Assembly (NCBI RefSeq): GCF_028289855.1
Contig: NZ_JAQGKZ010000059.1
Location: 27,839-91,838, forward strand
Length of the DNA stretch: 64,000 nucleotides
Origin: Sphingomonas bacterium
GTDB lineage: Bacteria; Pseudomonadota; Alphaproteobacteria; Sphingomonadales; Sphingomonadaceae
Direction: 5' to 3'
Position 1 is the first letter of the stretch. The number at the start of each line of letters is the position of its first letter. Positions 48,622 to 59,740 of this stretch are shown here, one piece after another. The notes under the pieces are model-generated. The model was not told where the DNA came from. It did no database searches and saw only the letters and a program-made list of their open reading frames with translations. A program made the translations under genes and the position numbers.

Positions 48622-49697
48622 CGCAACTTCAGCGTCGATAGGCCGGCCAGCGCGAGCACTATCGCGACGATCCAGAAGCGGATCACCACTGTGGACTCGG
48701 CCCAGCCGAGCTGTTCGAAATGATGATGGATCGGCGCCATCTTGAACACGCGCTTGCCGGTGCGCTTGTACCAGAACACCTGGATGATGACGCTCATCGC
48801 CTCGACCACGAACAGCCCGCCGATTATGCCGAGCACCAGTTCGTGATGCGCCGTCACCGCGATCGTGCCGAGCGCGCCACCCAAAGCTAGGCTGCCGGTA
48901 TCGCCCATGAATACCGCCGCCGGGGGCGCGTTGAACCACAGGAACGCGAGCCCCGCCCCGATCATCGCACCGCAGAAGATCGCGAGGTCGCCGACACGCG
49001 GCACGTGCGGGATCCCCAAATAATCGGCGAATTTCACGTTGCCCGCGAGATACACGATGATCATCAGCGTCACGCTGGCGATGATCACCGGCATCGTCGC
49101 GAGCCCATCGAGCCCGTCGGTCAGGTTTACTGCATTGCCGAACCCGACGATCGTGAACGCCGCGAACGCGATGTAGAACCAGCCCAGATTTATCACGTGC
49201 CCGTTGTAGAAAGGCAGATAGAGCTGGGTGCCGTTGTCGGCGTTGGTATGGATGATGATCGCGCTGGCGATCCCGGCGATGATGAATTCACCGACCAGCC
49301 GAATGCGGCCCGAAACGCCCGCCGTGCTCGCTTTCCTGACCTTGTCGTAATCGTCGAGAAACCCGATCGTCCCGAACCCGAGCGTCACGAACAGGCACGC
49401 CCAGACATAAGGGTTGCTCAAATCCATCCACAGCAGGATCGACGCCGCCATACTGGTCAGGATCATCAACCCGCCCATCGTCGGCGTGCCGACCTTGGCG
49501 AGGTGAGTCTGCGGCCCGTCGGACCGGATCGGCTGACCCCTGCCCTGGCGAATGCGCAGCCAGCCGATGAATTTTGGCCCGATGATCATGCCGATGATCA
49601 ACGCCGTCGCCACCGCCGCGCCGGTGCGGAACGTCTGATAGCGGATCAGGTTGAGGGCGTGGGGGAAACCGAGCTGCGCGGCGATCCAGTAAAGCAT
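48618..49697 (-). CDS. mraY: phospho-N-acetylmuramoyl-pentapeptide-transferase
   Basis: '[16 protein letters not shown]', '[18 protein letters not shown]', '[20 protein letters not shown]', '[13 protein letters not shown]'. Confidence 0.98.
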   Translation of the reverse strand: MLYWIAAQLGFPHALNLIRYQTFRTGAAVATALIIGMIIGPKFIGWLRIRQGRGQPIRSDGPQTHLAKVGTPTMGGLMILTSMAASILLWMDLSNPYVWACLFVTLGFGTIGFLDDYDKVRKASTAGVSGRIRLVGEFIIAGIASAIIIHTNADNGTQLYLPFYNGHVINLGWFYIAFAAFTIVGFGNAVNLTDGLDGLATMPVIIASVTLMIIVYLAGNVKFADYLGIPHVPRVGDLAIFCGAMIGAGLAFLWFNAPPAAVFMGDTGSLALGGALGTIAVTAHHELVLGIIGGLFVVEAMSVIIQVFWYKRTGKRVFKMAPIHHHFEQLGWAESTVVIRFWIVAIVLALAGLSTLKLR

Positions 49698-51067
49698 TAC
49701 GTTTTCCCACCGCAGAGCGCCGCGACCAATGCGGACAGCCCGACCCCGTTCGAACCCTTGATGAGAACCGCATCGCCCGCGCGAAGTTCCGCCACCAGGC
49801 GGTCGCGCGCGGCAGCGGCGTCGGGGGCATGGACGATTTCGACCTGCCCCTCAAGCGCTTCGGCGAGCGGCGCCATCGCTTCACCGACCAGGATGACCAG
49901 TTGGACGCCGGCGTCACGAACCGGACCGGCAAGGTCGGCGTGATAACCGTCCGATTTGTCGCCGAGTTCGCGCATTTCGCCGAGCACCGCGACCTTGCGG
50001 CCTTCTTCGGCGCCGAGCACCGCGAGCGTCGCGCGCATCGACGCGGGATTGGCGTTGTAGCTTTCGTCGATGACCAGCGCGGTACCGTCACCCACCGCCA
50101 CGGCGAACCGGTCACCGCGCCCCGCCAGCCCGCCGAGTTCCGCAAGCGCGAGCCCGGCCAGCGCAAGGTCGCCGCCGACCGCGTCGACCGCCGCCAGCAC
50201 CGCGAGCGAATTGCTCACCCAATGCTGACCGGGTTGCGAAATGGTATAGCTTAGCTCGCGGGTTCCGATCCGAGCGGTGACGAAAGTGCCGCCGTTGCCA
50301 GCACGGATCGCTTCCAGCGCAGCGACGTCGGCGCCTTCGTCGATGCCGAAGGTCACGATTGTGGCGGCATGAGGCTTGGCCGCTGCGATCAGCCGCTCGC
50401 GATGCGGGCTGTCATAGGGAACGATTGCTACACCCGCCGGCTCCAGCCCCTGGAAGATCTCGCCCTTGGCGTCGGCGATCGCGCTTTCGTCGGGGAAGAA
50501 CGCGGCGTGCGCGGGGGCGATCGCGGTGACGATCGCAACGTGCGGGCGAACGAGTGTCGTCAAATGCGCGAGTTCGCCGGGATGGTTCATTCCCATCTCG
50601 AACACGCCGAAATCGACGCCCGCCGGCATCCGCGCCAGGCTCAGCGGCACGCCGGTATGGTTGTTGTAGCTCTTGACCGAACGATGCGCCGACTTGTTCG
50701 GCGAACGGTCGAGCGCGGCGAACAGCGCCTCCTTGGTCCCGGTCTTCCCCGCCGACCCGGTGACGCCGATTATCTTGGCACTGGTGCGTGCGCGAGAGGC
50801 CTCGGCCAGCGCTTCCAGCCCCGCAAACGTGTCCGCCACGCGGACGTTGGGATGCGCGGTCTTCTTGCTGACCAGCGCGCCCGCCGCGCCGCGCTCGAAC
50901 GCCTGATCGAGAAACTTGTGGCCATCGGTGCTCTCGCCGGTCAGCGCGACGAACAGGTCGCCGGGCCCGACCTCGCGCGAATCGAACGTCACGCCCGAAA
51001 CGTCGAACGCCGCCGAAGCGGCGCCGCCGGTTGCGTCGGCGATGGCGGCGGAAGTCCATGATGTCAC
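49697..51067 (-). CDS. murF: UDP-N-acetylmuramoyl-tripeptide--D-alanyl-D-alanine ligase
   Basis: '[19 protein letters not shown]', '[16 protein letters not shown]', '[20 protein letters not shown]'. Confidence 0.96.
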   Translation of the reverse strand: MTSWTSAAIADATGGAASAAFDVSGVTFDSREVGPGDLFVALTGESTDGHKFLDQAFERGAAGALVSKKTAHPNVRVADTFAGLEALAEASRARTSAKIIGVTGSAGKTGTKEALFAALDRSPNKSAHRSVKSYNNHTGVPLSLARMPAGVDFGVFEMGMNHPGELAHLTTLVRPHVAIVTAIAPAHAAFFPDESAIADAKGEIFQGLEPAGVAIVPYDSPHRERLIAAAKPHAATIVTFGIDEGADVAALEAIRAGNGGTFVTARIGTRELSYTISQPGQHWVSNSLAVLAAVDAVGGDLALAGLALAELGGLAGRGDRFAVAVGDGTALVIDESYNANPASMRATLAVLGAEEGRKVAVLGEMRELGDKSDGYHADLAGPVRDAGVQLVILVGEAMAPLAEALEGQVEIVHAPDAAAARDRLVAELRAGDAVLIKGSNGVGLSALVAALCGGKT

Positions 51068-52482
51068 GTCGCCGCGGCCTCGCGCGCAACGGTGACGTCG
51101 TCGAACGGCAGCACCAGGTCGCCGACGATCTGCCCTTGCTCGTGTCCCTTCCCCGCGATCAGCACGATGTCTTCGGGTCCGGCGATCGCCACCGCCTCGC
51201 CGATCGCACGGCGGCGGTCGCCGATTTCGGTCGCGCCGATCGCGCCTTTGAGCACCTCGGCGCGGATATCGGCGGGGTCTTCGCTCCGCGGATTGTCGTC
51301 GGTCACGATCACCATGTCGCCGTAGCGCGCGGCGATCTCTCCCATCAACTCGCGCTTGCCGTGATCGCGGTCGCCGCCCGCACCGAACACGACGATCAGC
51401 CGCCCTTCGGTGTGCGGTTTCAACGCCTCGATCGCCGCCTCCAGCGCGTCGGGGGTGTGCGCGTAATCGACATAGACCGGCGCGCCGGCGCGATTGATCA
51501 CCGCGCGCTCGAGCCGCCCGCGCACCGGCTGCAACCGCGCGAGGTTCTGGATCGTCTGCGCGACATCGCCGCCGGTTGCGATCACCAGCCCGGCGGCAGT
51601 CAGCGCGTTCGCCGCCTGGTACGCGCCAATCAGCGGCAGATTGACCTTATGCTCGCGCCCCTCGGCCTCGATCACCAGCCCCTGCCCGAGCAACGTCGGA
51701 TCGCGGCTGGCCAGCCGGAGCGTACCACCGCGTTCCCCAACCGTGATCAGCGACTGCCGCCGCGCATGCGCGAGATCGACCACCCGCGCGGCCTGCGGAT
51801 CGTCGGCCCACACCACCGCGGTGCCGTCATCGGCGAGCACCTCGGAGAACAGCCGCAGCTTGGCGGTCAAATAGTTCGCCATGTCGCCATGATAATCGAG
51901 GTGATCGCGGCTGAGGTTGGTAAACGCCGCCGCGATCACTTTCAGCCCCTCGGTGCGGTATTGCGACAGTCCGTGGCTCGACGCCTCGAACGCGACATGA
52001 GTCACGCCTTCGCGCGCCAGCCCGGCGACGTTCGACAGGAAGGTCACGACGTCGGGCGTGGTCAGCCCGGTCGAGACGCTGTCGTCCGACGTGGTAACGC
52101 CGAGCGTGCCGATCGACGCCGCATGAAACCCGGCCATCCGCCACAATTGCCGAGTCATCTCGACGGTCGAGGTCTTGCCGTTGGTGCCCGTCACCGCGAC
52201 CGCGGTCTCGGGGAACGGTGCGAAGAACGCGGCGGCAAGGTGCGCGAATTTCTGGCGCGGGTTGTCGTCGGCGATGTGCAGCGCGCCGTCGACGCTCACC
52301 CCCGGACGCGCGACGATGGCGATCGCGCCCGACGCGACCGCCGCCGAAATATAATCCTCGCCGTTTACCCTGGCGCCTTCGAACGCGCCGAAGACGGTAC
52401 CGGGCGCGACTTTCCTGTGGTCGATCGCGAAGCCGGTGACGCTGGCGTCGCCACCGCCCGCCACCAGCCCGCCGAGTTTCAT
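51064..52482 (-). CDS. murE: UDP-N-acetylmuramoyl-L-alanyl-D-glutamate--2,6-diaminopimelate ligase
   Basis: 'VTGTNGKTSTVEMTRQLWRMAG', 'FTNLSRDHLDYHGDM', 'VYVDYAHTPDALEAAIEAL', 'DDNPRSEDPADIRAEVLKG'. Confidence 0.96.
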   Translation of the reverse strand: MKLGGLVAGGGDASVTGFAIDHRKVAPGTVFGAFEGARVNGEDYISAAVASGAIAIVARPGVSVDGALHIADDNPRQKFAHLAAAFFAPFPETAVAVTGTNGKTSTVEMTRQLWRMAGFHAASIGTLGVTTSDDSVSTGLTTPDVVTFLSNVAGLAREGVTHVAFEASSHGLSQYRTEGLKVIAAAFTNLSRDHLDYHGDMANYLTAKLRLFSEVLADDGTAVVWADDPQAARVVDLAHARRQSLITVGERGGTLRLASRDPTLLGQGLVIEAEGREHKVNLPLIGAYQAANALTAAGLVIATGGDVAQTIQNLARLQPVRGRLERAVINRAGAPVYVDYAHTPDALEAAIEALKPHTEGRLIVVFGAGGDRDHGKRELMGEIAARYGDMVIVTDDNPRSEDPADIRAEVLKGAIGATEIGDRRRAIGEAVAIAGPEDIVLIAGKGHEQGQIVGDLVLPFDDVTVAREAAAT

Positions 52483-54224
52483 TCGGGATCCGCCATCGAT
52501 TGCGGTTTGGCCCCGGGGGCACGCCACAACAACGGCAGCAGCTCGCTCACGTCGATGTCGCGCCGCGCGTCAGGCATTACGCCGAGCATCGGGCCGGCGC
52601 GCAGGATGAAGCGGCTGACCACGGGCGCAGCGGTGTAAGCGGCGGTGGTCTGGCCGAACGACTGGGCATTACCGACGGGCGAGTCGAGCATCACGATCAC
52701 CACATAGCGCGGCGCGTCCATCGGGAAAGCCGCCGCGAACGTCGAAACGTTGGCTTTTTTCGAATAACCGCCGCCGGTCGCGACCTCGGCGGTGCCGGTC
52801 TTGCCCCCGACGCGGAAGCCCGCGGCATCGGCATTCTTGCCGGTGCCCTGCGTCACCACCAGCCGGAGCAACTGGCGCATGCGGTCGCTGGTCGCCTGGC
52901 TGATCACGCGGCGGCCGGGGACGGCCTGGCCGGGCGCGACCTTCATCAGCGTCGCGGGGTGCCAGATGCCGCCGTTGACCAGCGCGGCATAGGCGGCGGC
53001 GAGGTGCAGCGGCGTCACCGCGATGCCGTGGCCGAAGCCTGCGGTCATCGTCGTGATGCGGCTGAATTTCTGCGGAAACAGCGTCCGGCCGCGCGCCGGA
53101 AGCTCGAACGGCATTGGCTGGTCGAACCCCATCAGCCGAAACATCCGCGCCAGCTTGTCGCCGCCCATCTCGTCGGCGATCCGCGCGGTCGCGATGTTCG
53201 ACGAATGGATCAGCGTCTCGGGGATATCGAGCCAGCGGTTCTGGCCGTCATGGTCGTGGATCGTGAACCCGTCGATCTTGAGCGGCGCGGTAGCGTCGAA
53301 GCGCCGCGCCATCGAGGTGACGGTACCGCTGTCGATCGCCGCGGCCATCGTGATCGGCTTGAAGGTCGAGCCGAGCTCGTACGCCGCCGTGGTCACGCGG
53401 TTGAAGAACGGCCCCGGAATCTCACGGCCGTCGGCGGTGCGCGCGGGGGCTGGCGCGGCACCCGGATTGTTGGGGTTGAAGGTAGGGAACGACGCCAGCG
53501 CCATGATCTCGCCGGTCTGGACGTCGAGCACCACGCCTGCGCCGCCCTTGGCGTTGAGCGCGACGACTTGCTGGCCGAGCTCGTTTTCGAGCGCCGATTG
53601 CGCGCGCAGGTCGATCGACAGCGCGATTGGCTGGCCGTTCCTGGCCGGGTCGGTCAGTTGCGCGTCGAGCGCGCGCTCCATCCCCGACGCGCCGCGCCCG
53701 GCCATGTCGAGAAAGCCGAGCACCGGCGCGGCAAGCTCCGATTGCGGATAGAGCCGCTGCGGCTCGCGCTCGAACACCAACGCCGGCTCGCCGATCGCGT
53801 TGACTTCGGTGACGAGCGAAGCCGAGGCATCGCGTTCGATATAGGCGAATTTGGTGCCCGATAGCTGCGCGTAGATCTTGGTCTGGTCGATCCCGAGGAT
53901 CCCGGCCAGCCGCTGTGCGATGTCGCGCTTGTCGCCGAGCAGTTCGTCGGGGTGCACCCCGATCGCCCAGGCGTCGATCGTGCGCGCGAGCGGCGCGCCG
54001 TTGCGGTCGACGATGTCGCCGCGCGCAACTCGCCCGGCCATCGTGCTGGCCGATGCCGGCCCCGCAAACACCGCGAAAAAAGCGAGCTTGCTCAGCACCA
54101 GGCACACCGCCCCGCCATAGAGCAGCATCATGATCATCAGCCGCTTTTGCGCGGTGGCGCGGTTGAGGCCGCGATCGTCTGCCTGACGGCGCGGCGACAA
54201 TGGCCGCGCGAGCATTGCGGTCAT
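52479..54224 (-). CDS. ftsI: peptidoglycan D,D-transpeptidase FtsI (PBP3)
   Basis: 'GRGASGMERALDAQLTDPARNG', 'YELGSTFKPITMAAAID' (STFK), 'HSSNIATARIADEMG', 'VGGKTGTAEV' (KTGT). Confidence 0.97.
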   Translation of the reverse strand: MTAMLARPLSPRRQADDRGLNRATAQKRLMIMMLLYGGAVCLVLSKLAFFAVFAGPASASTMAGRVARGDIVDRNGAPLARTIDAWAIGVHPDELLGDKRDIAQRLAGILGIDQTKIYAQLSGTKFAYIERDASASLVTEVNAIGEPALVFEREPQRLYPQSELAAPVLGFLDMAGRGASGMERALDAQLTDPARNGQPIALSIDLRAQSALENELGQQVVALNAKGGAGVVLDVQTGEIMALASFPTFNPNNPGAAPAPARTADGREIPGPFFNRVTTAAYELGSTFKPITMAAAIDSGTVTSMARRFDATAPLKIDGFTIHDHDGQNRWLDIPETLIHSSNIATARIADEMGGDKLARMFRLMGFDQPMPFELPARGRTLFPQKFSRITTMTAGFGHGIAVTPLHLAAAYAALVNGGIWHPATLMKVAPGQAVPGRRVISQATSDRMRQLLRLVVTQGTGKNADAAGFRVGGKTGTAEVATGGGYSKKANVSTFAAAFPMDAPRYVVIVMLDSPVGNAQSFGQTTAAYTAAPVVSRFILRAGPMLGVMPDARRDIDVSELLPLLWRAPGAKPQSMADPE

Positions 54225-54796
54225 TACCGGCCGCCCTCGCTGCCGACGCGGCGCATGAGGTCGCCGAGCGACGAGCCGCCCATGATCCGGCGATCGAGCA
54301 TGGCGATTTCGGCGCGCGGCTTCACGGTCGAGCGCGCGACCGCGGGCTGCGCCTTGGCGACAGTGGCGAGTACCGCCTTGGCGGGCTTGGCCTTGGCGAC
54401 GGGCATCGCATCGGCCGCGGACGCGGGCGTCGTCTCGATCGTGGCGCCGGGCAGCGGCGCACTCGGGATCACCGCGGCGGCGGTCTGGACCTGGCCGTCG
54501 CCGTCCATGCCGAGCGACGCGAGCTGGCCGTCGTCGCGGACATATTGCGCGGCGGTCGGCGCCGACAGTTTGAGCGTGTCGCCGTTCCAGCGCTGCAACT
54601 GCGCGAGGTTGGCGCGCGTGTCGAACTCGGTCTCGAGCGCGCGGATGTCGCGCTGCGTCGAGGCGATCGAGCGCTCGACATCGGCCAGCCGGTTACGCTC
54701 GGCGGCGACACGCGACGACATCAAATAGCAGCCGAGGATCACGCCCACGCAGAGCACGAACCAGCCGAACCAGCGAAACCGAGTGACCACCACCAT
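54224..54796 (-). CDS. ftsL: FtsL-like septal protein with long C-terminal extension
   Basis: Single TM 'FRWFGWFVLCVGVILGCYLMSSRVAAERNRLADVERSIASTQRDIRALETEFDTRANLAQLQRWN' in the rsmH-ftsI gap. Confidence 0.75.
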   Translation of the reverse strand: MVVVTRFRWFGWFVLCVGVILGCYLMSSRVAAERNRLADVERSIASTQRDIRALETEFDTRANLAQLQRWNGDTLKLSAPTAAQYVRDDGQLASLGMDGDGQVQTAAAVIPSAPLPGATIETTPASAADAMPVAKAKPAKAVLATVAKAQPAVARSTVKPRAEIAMLDRRIMGGSSLGDLMRRVGSEGGR

Positions 54797-55755
54797 CACG
54801 CTTCTCCCGCCCAAGGGGCCGCCGACGTTCGGCGCGCCACCCGCAATGTTGCCGACCGCGCGCGAGGATTCGCCGCGATCTCGCCTTCGTCCGCGCGCAC
54901 CGCGCGTCCGACATTCTCGAAACTCGGATCCGCCGGGGCGGTGGCCGGCGGCAAATGCCGCGACCCCGCCGGCGTCGACCCGCTGCGTTCGCGGAAGAAG
55001 CGCTTGACCAAGCGATCCTCCAGCGAATGAAACGTCACCACCGCGAGCCGCCCGCCTGGTTTGAGCACGCGCTCCGCCGCAACAAGCCCGTCGGCCAGTT
55101 CGCCAAGCTCACGATTGATGTGAATCCGGATCGCCTGAAAAGTGCGCGTCGCCGGGTCTTTTTTATCGTGCGGCTTATAGCCTAGTGCCTTGCGCACCAC
55201 CGTGGCGAGTTCGGAAGTGTGCGTAAGGGGTCTTGCGGATACGATCGCGCGGGCCACCCGGCGGCTCCTGGGCTCGTCGCCATATTGATAAATGACGTCG
55301 GCGATCTCGCCTTCGTCGGCGGTGTTGAGGAAATCCGCCGCGCTCTCGCCCGACTGGCTCATCCGCATGTCGAGCGGGCCGTCGGCCTGGAACGAGAAAC
55401 CGCGGGTCGCCTGGTCGAGTTGCATCGACGACACGCCGATATCCATCACGACGCCGTCGACCGGGGTCAGGCCGCGCGCGTCGAGTTCGCTGTCGAGCGC
55501 CGAGAACGGCGCTTCGATCAACGTCAGCCGGCCGTCGGCGGCCGCAAGCATCGGCTGGCCGCCCTCGATCGCGCTAGGGTCGCGGTCGAAGGCGGCCACG
55601 GCGGCGCCACGCGAGAGAATTGCTCGCGTGTAGCCACCGGTGCCGAAAGTGGCATCGACGTGAAGCTCGCCCGGGGTGGGGAGGAGCGCGTCGATCACCG
55701 CATCCAAAAGCACAGGAGTATGGAGCACGGGCGTGTGGGGGGTGGCCGTGCTCAC
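54796..55755 (-). CDS. rsmH: 16S rRNA (cytosine(1402)-N(4))-methyltransferase RsmH (GTG start)
   Basis: '[20 protein letters not shown]', '[31 protein letters not shown]', '[45 protein letters not shown]'. Confidence 0.97.
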   Translation of the reverse strand: MSTATPHTPVLHTPVLLDAVIDALLPTPGELHVDATFGTGGYTRAILSRGAAVAAFDRDPSAIEGGQPMLAAADGRLTLIEAPFSALDSELDARGLTPVDGVVMDIGVSSMQLDQATRGFSFQADGPLDMRMSQSGESAADFLNTADEGEIADVIYQYGDEPRSRRVARAIVSARPLTHTSELATVVRKALGYKPHDKKDPATRTFQAIRIHINRELGELADGLVAAERVLKPGGRLAVVTFHSLEDRLVKRFFRERSGSTPAGSRHLPPATAPADPSFENVGRAVRADEGEIAANPRARSATLRVARRTSAAPWAGEA

Positions 55756-56261
55756 AACAGGCCCTTTTCTTCGAGCGCGCCGCGGCACGCGTCCTTCATC
55801 ACTTCCGGCGCGCGAGGGTCGGCCAGCAGCGTTTCGGGGTCCCAGATTTCGAAATAGTGAATCGATCCGTAGAAGAAGGCGTGCTTGGTGATGTTGGCCT
55901 TGCGCTTGTGCCAGCCGACCAGCACGCAGCGGCCGGTCGAATCGAACCCGATCGTCTCGCCGCCGCCCGACAGGCGCCGCAGCAGGCTGTCGTCAGGATC
56001 GCCATTTTCGTCGAGCCGGTCGAGCGACGCCGCGGTAGCGCGCTCGATCTCTTCGCCGAATCGCGCCTGGTCGTAGCCGACGAGGCACTGATATTTGTGG
56101 TGGACGTTGATGCGGACGGAGGGGCCGCCCTTCAGCGTGTCGGGATCGCTATTGGCGATGATCGCGTCGCGGAACTTGGCAGGAATCGACACGCGGCTCT
56201 TGTCATCGACAAGCTGCAACTGCGTCCCCGTATAGATGCCGCGTCCCGCCACGATACCCAC
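55752..56261 (-). CDS. mraZ: division/cell wall cluster regulator MraZ (GTG start at 56261 or 56252)
   Basis: '[25 protein letters not shown]', first gene of the dcw cluster. Confidence 0.9.
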   Translation of the reverse strand: MGIVAGRGIYTGTQLQLVDDKSRVSIPAKFRDAIIANSDPDTLKGGPSVRINVHHKYQCLVGYDQARFGEEIERATAASLDRLDENGDPDDSLLRRLSGGGETIGFDSTGRCVLVGWHKRKANITKHAFFYGSIHYFEIWDPETLLADPRAPEVMKDACRGALEEKGLL

Positions 56262-56590
56262 CCAACCCCAAAAACACGCACGTCTTTCCCGCCGCCGGAG
56301 CGGCCCTCGCCGCCGCCGCCGCGACTTGAATCAAACGGGTAAAGACGCCCCTCTTCTTGCCCTTGGCGTATCAAGGGACAGCATGGGACACAATGGTAAT
56401 CTTTGGGTTTTTATGGAGAAACTGGCTTAGCGATCAGCTAAGTCGTTTTAATCCTTGAACAAGATTCTTTAACCATATCCCCTTCCCGCGGTGCTGGAGG
56501 GCGCGTTTGGTAGCTGGAACGGGCGGAATCGGCGCGACTCGCGTCGGTGGTGGGGGGCTTTCCCATGGACCGCCCATGCGGCGATCACGA

Positions 56591-56881
56591 TCACGGCTTG
56601 GCCGGAGTCGACGATGCTGCGGGTGCGACACCGAGTTCGGCAAGCGGTTCGCTGGTCGGCGTGGTCGCGGGGGCGGCTCCATTCGACATCGTCAGGTTCG
56701 CCGCGACATCGGCCTTGGGCGCACCGATCGCGGTGCCGGGCCGCTCCCGGCTGACGATCCCGAAGATCGTCGCGGCGAGCCCGATCAGCAGCAATACGGT
56801 GGCGAGGCCGATCACCCCCACCTTCACGCGCTGCATCGTCTGGATTGAATCGCGAACCACGGTTTTTATCATGTGTGGCAT
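56591..56881 (-). CDS. small single-TM protein of unknown function
   Basis: 'MQRVKVGVIGLATVLLLIGLAATIFGIVSRERPG' TM segment, Pro/Ala-rich C-terminus. Confidence 0.6.
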   Translation of the reverse strand: MPHMIKTVVRDSIQTMQRVKVGVIGLATVLLLIGLAATIFGIVSRERPGTAIGAPKADVAANLTMSNGAAPATTPTSEPLAELGVAPAASSTPAKP

Positions 56882-56937
56882 TTATGTAACGACTTGATCC
56901 AGGTTTGTCCAACTTGTCCAAAGCACGGGTCGCCGCA

Positions 56938-57912
56938 TCAGGCGGGAACTAATCCCTTTTCGACCAACCAGTCGTGGTTGTAGAGCGTTGAAAGATAGCG
57001 AAATCCGGTATCGCACAGGATCGTCACGACTCGGCTGCCCGGCCCCAGCTGCTTCGCCAGCAACACAGCGCCCGCGACGTTGATCCCCGACGACAGCCCT
57101 AGGCATAGCCCTTCTTCGTCGAGCAGCCGCCGCACCCATTGATAGCCTTCGGCGTCCGAGATGCGGAATTGCGTGTCGATCGGCGCGCCCTCCAGATTGG
57201 CCGTGATCCGCCCCTGCCCGATCCCTTCCGCCACCGACGATCCTTCGGACCGCAGCTCTCCGCACGCATAATGTTCGTACAGCGCTGCGCCGTGCGGGTC
57301 GCTGAGCGCGATGCGCACTTTCTCGTCCTTGGCCTTGAGTCCCAGCCCGACCCCGGCGAGCGTCCCGCCTGTCCCGACCGAGCAGGTGAAGCCGTCGATC
57401 CGCCCATCCATCTGGTCCCAGATTTCCTCGGCGGTGCCGACGATGTGTGCGCGGCGGTTGGCGACGTTGTCGAACTGGTTGGCCCAGATCGCGTTGGGGG
57501 TTTCTTCGGCGATGCGGCGCGACGTGTGCACGAAATGCGCGCAATTGGCATAGGGCGCGGCGGGCACCAGTACGAGCTCGGCACCGAGCGCGCGTAGCGT
57601 GTCCATCTTCTCGCGGCTTTGCGTCTCGGGCATGACGATGATCGTCTTGTAGCCCTTGGCGTTGCCGACCAGCGCGAGCCCGATCCCGGTATTCCCCGCG
57701 GTCCCTTCGACGATCGTCCCGCCCGGTTGGAGCAGCCCGCGCTCCTCGGCATCCTCGACGATATAAAGCGCAGCGCGATCCTTCACGCTAGCGCCGGGAT
57801 TGGCGAATTCACACTTGCCGAAAATCTCGGCGCCGGCCGCTTCGCTCGGTCCTTTCAGGCGGACGAGCGGGGTATTGCCGATGAGCGACAGCGTGTCGGG
57901 GGTGATGGGCAT
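56938..57912 (-). CDS. cysK: cysteine synthase A
   Basis: 'LSLIGNTPLVRLKGPSEAAGAEIFGKCEFANPGASVKDRAALYIVEDAEERGLL', 'EGTAGNTGIGLALVG', 'GLCLGLSSGINVAGAVLLAK'. Confidence 0.95.
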   Translation of the reverse strand: MPITPDTLSLIGNTPLVRLKGPSEAAGAEIFGKCEFANPGASVKDRAALYIVEDAEERGLLQPGGTIVEGTAGNTGIGLALVGNAKGYKTIIVMPETQSREKMDTLRALGAELVLVPAAPYANCAHFVHTSRRIAEETPNAIWANQFDNVANRRAHIVGTAEEIWDQMDGRIDGFTCSVGTGGTLAGVGLGLKAKDEKVRIALSDPHGAALYEHYACGELRSEGSSVAEGIGQGRITANLEGAPIDTQFRISDAEGYQWVRRLLDEEGLCLGLSSGINVAGAVLLAKQLGPGSRVVTILCDTGFRYLSTLYNHDWLVEKGLVPA

Positions 57913-58035
57913 AGGCGTTAGATAGACCGGCGGGCAGTAGGAGCAAGCAACGGCTGCTGTGCCCGCCCCAATCTCTCATTGTGGGGGCTGCGCGCGGATT
58001 GGCCGACGATAAATGCGGGGCCGGGACAGCGTTGC

Positions 58036-58257
58036 TTACATGCTATCATTGGTCATCGCATCGAGCGATGAGGCAGCGTTGTCGACCGACACAGCGTCGC
58101 TGGTCGGCGTTGGCGTCGGGCTGGGAATGGTGGCAACGACATTGCCGACCGCAGTAGTCTTGATCGACCCGGCCGAATTCTCGCCGACCGGGTCCGAGGA
58201 AACGCTGCACGCCGCCAGCGCCATCAGACTCGCCCCCGCCAATATTGTCCGCCGCAT
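58036..58257 (-). CDS. small putative lipoprotein
   Basis: Lipobox-like 'MRRTILAGASLMALAACS'. Confidence 0.5.
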   Translation of the reverse strand: MRRTILAGASLMALAACSVSSDPVGENSAGSIKTTAVGNVVATIPSPTPTPTSDAVSVDNAASSLDAMTNDSM

Positions 58258-58349
58258 CGCACCCTCCCTGCCGCCAATCGGGTCACCATAGCGCGGCTTG
58301 CGCGCCGCTCAACAATTGCCTGCGCAAGGCATCCGGCTAAGCGGATAAC

Positions 58350-58856
58350 ATGACGCTCAAGCATTCCTTCCCGCCGGTGGTCGATGCGCGCACGCGGCTG
58401 TTGATCTGCGGCAGCCTGCCCGGCGATCGCAGCCTGGTGGCCGGGCGATACTATGCGCATCCGCAGAACCAGTTCTGGCGGCTGCTATCGCCGGTCACGG
58501 GGGTCGATCTGGCGGCGCTCGATTACGAGGCGCGGCTGGCGGCGTTACGCGAGGCGCGGATCGGGCTGTGGGACGTCATCGCCAGCGCTGCGCGCGCCGG
58601 CAGCAGCGACGCCGCGATCCGCGACCATGCGGCTAACGACCTCCCCGCCCTCGCCGCCACGCTGCCCGATCTGCGCGCGATCGCCTTCAATGGCGGCACC
58701 GCGGCGACAATCGGGATGCGCCAGTTGAAGACCGCAGGTGTGGACCTACCGCTGATCGCGCTACCGTCGAGCAGCCCGCTGCACACCGTCGGCATCGCCG
58801 CAAAACAGGCGGCCTGGACGGCGTGCCGCGAGTGGCTGAACGCCGGCCGCCGCTAG
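58350..58856 (+). CDS. uracil-DNA glycosylase superfamily protein (DNA-deoxyinosine glycosylase-like)
   Basis: 'LLICGSLPGDRSLVAGRYYAHPQNQFWRLL', 'ARIGLWDVI', 'LPSSSPLH'. Confidence 0.8.
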   Translation: MTLKHSFPPVVDARTRLLICGSLPGDRSLVAGRYYAHPQNQFWRLLSPVTGVDLAALDYEARLAALREARIGLWDVIASAARAGSSDAAIRDHAANDLPALAATLPDLRAIAFNGGTAATIGMRQLKTAGVDLPLIALPSSSPLHTVGIAAKQAAWTACREWLNAGRR

Positions 58857-59581
58857 CAGGTCGTCTTTCGCCACGTGATCGTGTTCGGTGCGGCTCCCAT
58901 CGTGATGGTCCCCGCGCTTTCATCGCGCACGATCGGTCCCTCACGCAGGCCGGTCCCGGTGATGTTCATCGACAATGTGTAGCCATCACCAGGACCGGTC
59001 ACGAGCGACCAGGTGCCGCTACCGCTGGCGTTGTCGCCCAGACTGTGATCGGTGCCGAAGCGCATCCATTGCGCGCAACTGGGCGCCGCGACATTCTCCC
59101 ATTGGCCCATCAGCCATGAGTCGTCGGCAACCGCCGGCGCGACGGGCGCAGGGACGGCGTCGCTCGACGCCAGCGACGTGGCGCTGGTGACCGGCGCCGA
59201 CAGGTTCGAGAACATCGTTCCGCTGTTCGTGCTCGTCATGGTGGTGCGGGAGGACCGAAACACGCCCGCCGCCCATAGCGCCAGCAGGATGACGATCAGC
59301 CCGCCCACACCGATGATGACGAAGAGCGCCGTCTTGCTGCCCGGCGTGGGCGGTGCGTAGCCCGGCGGGCGCGGCTTGGTCCCCTGCTCGGTGGCGACCG
59401 GAGCAGCGACTACGGCAGGGGTCGGTGATGCCACGGGGTCGGGTGCTGGTTTGGGCGGGGCAGCGCCGCCCGTTGGCGGGTTAAGCAGCATCGCCTTCTG
59501 CTGGTCGAACTCCTCCTGCGTCAGCACGCCGCGGTCGCGCAAATCCGCCAGCCGCCCCAATTCCTCGGTAATGTCCGACAT
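58853..59581 (-). CDS. SHOCT-domain membrane protein
   Basis: 'ITEELGRLADLRDRGVLTQEEFDQQKAMLL' SHOCT motif, Pro-rich linker, TM 'TALFVIIGVGGLIVILLALWAAGVF'. Confidence 0.75.
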   Translation of the reverse strand: MSDITEELGRLADLRDRGVLTQEEFDQQKAMLLNPPTGGAAPPKPAPDPVASPTPAVVAAPVATEQGTKPRPPGYAPPTPGSKTALFVIIGVGGLIVILLALWAAGVFRSSRTTMTSTNSGTMFSNLSAPVTSATSLASSDAVPAPVAPAVADDSWLMGQWENVAAPSCAQWMRFGTDHSLGDNASGSGTWSLVTGPGDGYTLSMNITGTGLREGPIVRDESAGTITMGAAPNTITWRKTTC

Positions 59582-59740
59582 CCCCCAAGCCCCCCTCGCG
59601 TTCCAACTTTTGTCCAGCCTAAGCACATAGCCGGGCGCGGCATTGTAGGAAACGGCCAAAGAACGCGTCGGTCGCGGCTATTATCACGGATAGGAGAAGC
59701 GAAGCCCCACAGTTCGATAAGACATGTCCCACAACCATTC

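Noticed and set aside
51031-52638. 535-aa + strand ORF over murE
   Set aside because: Antisense shadow frame with Arg/His/Asp-rich composition.
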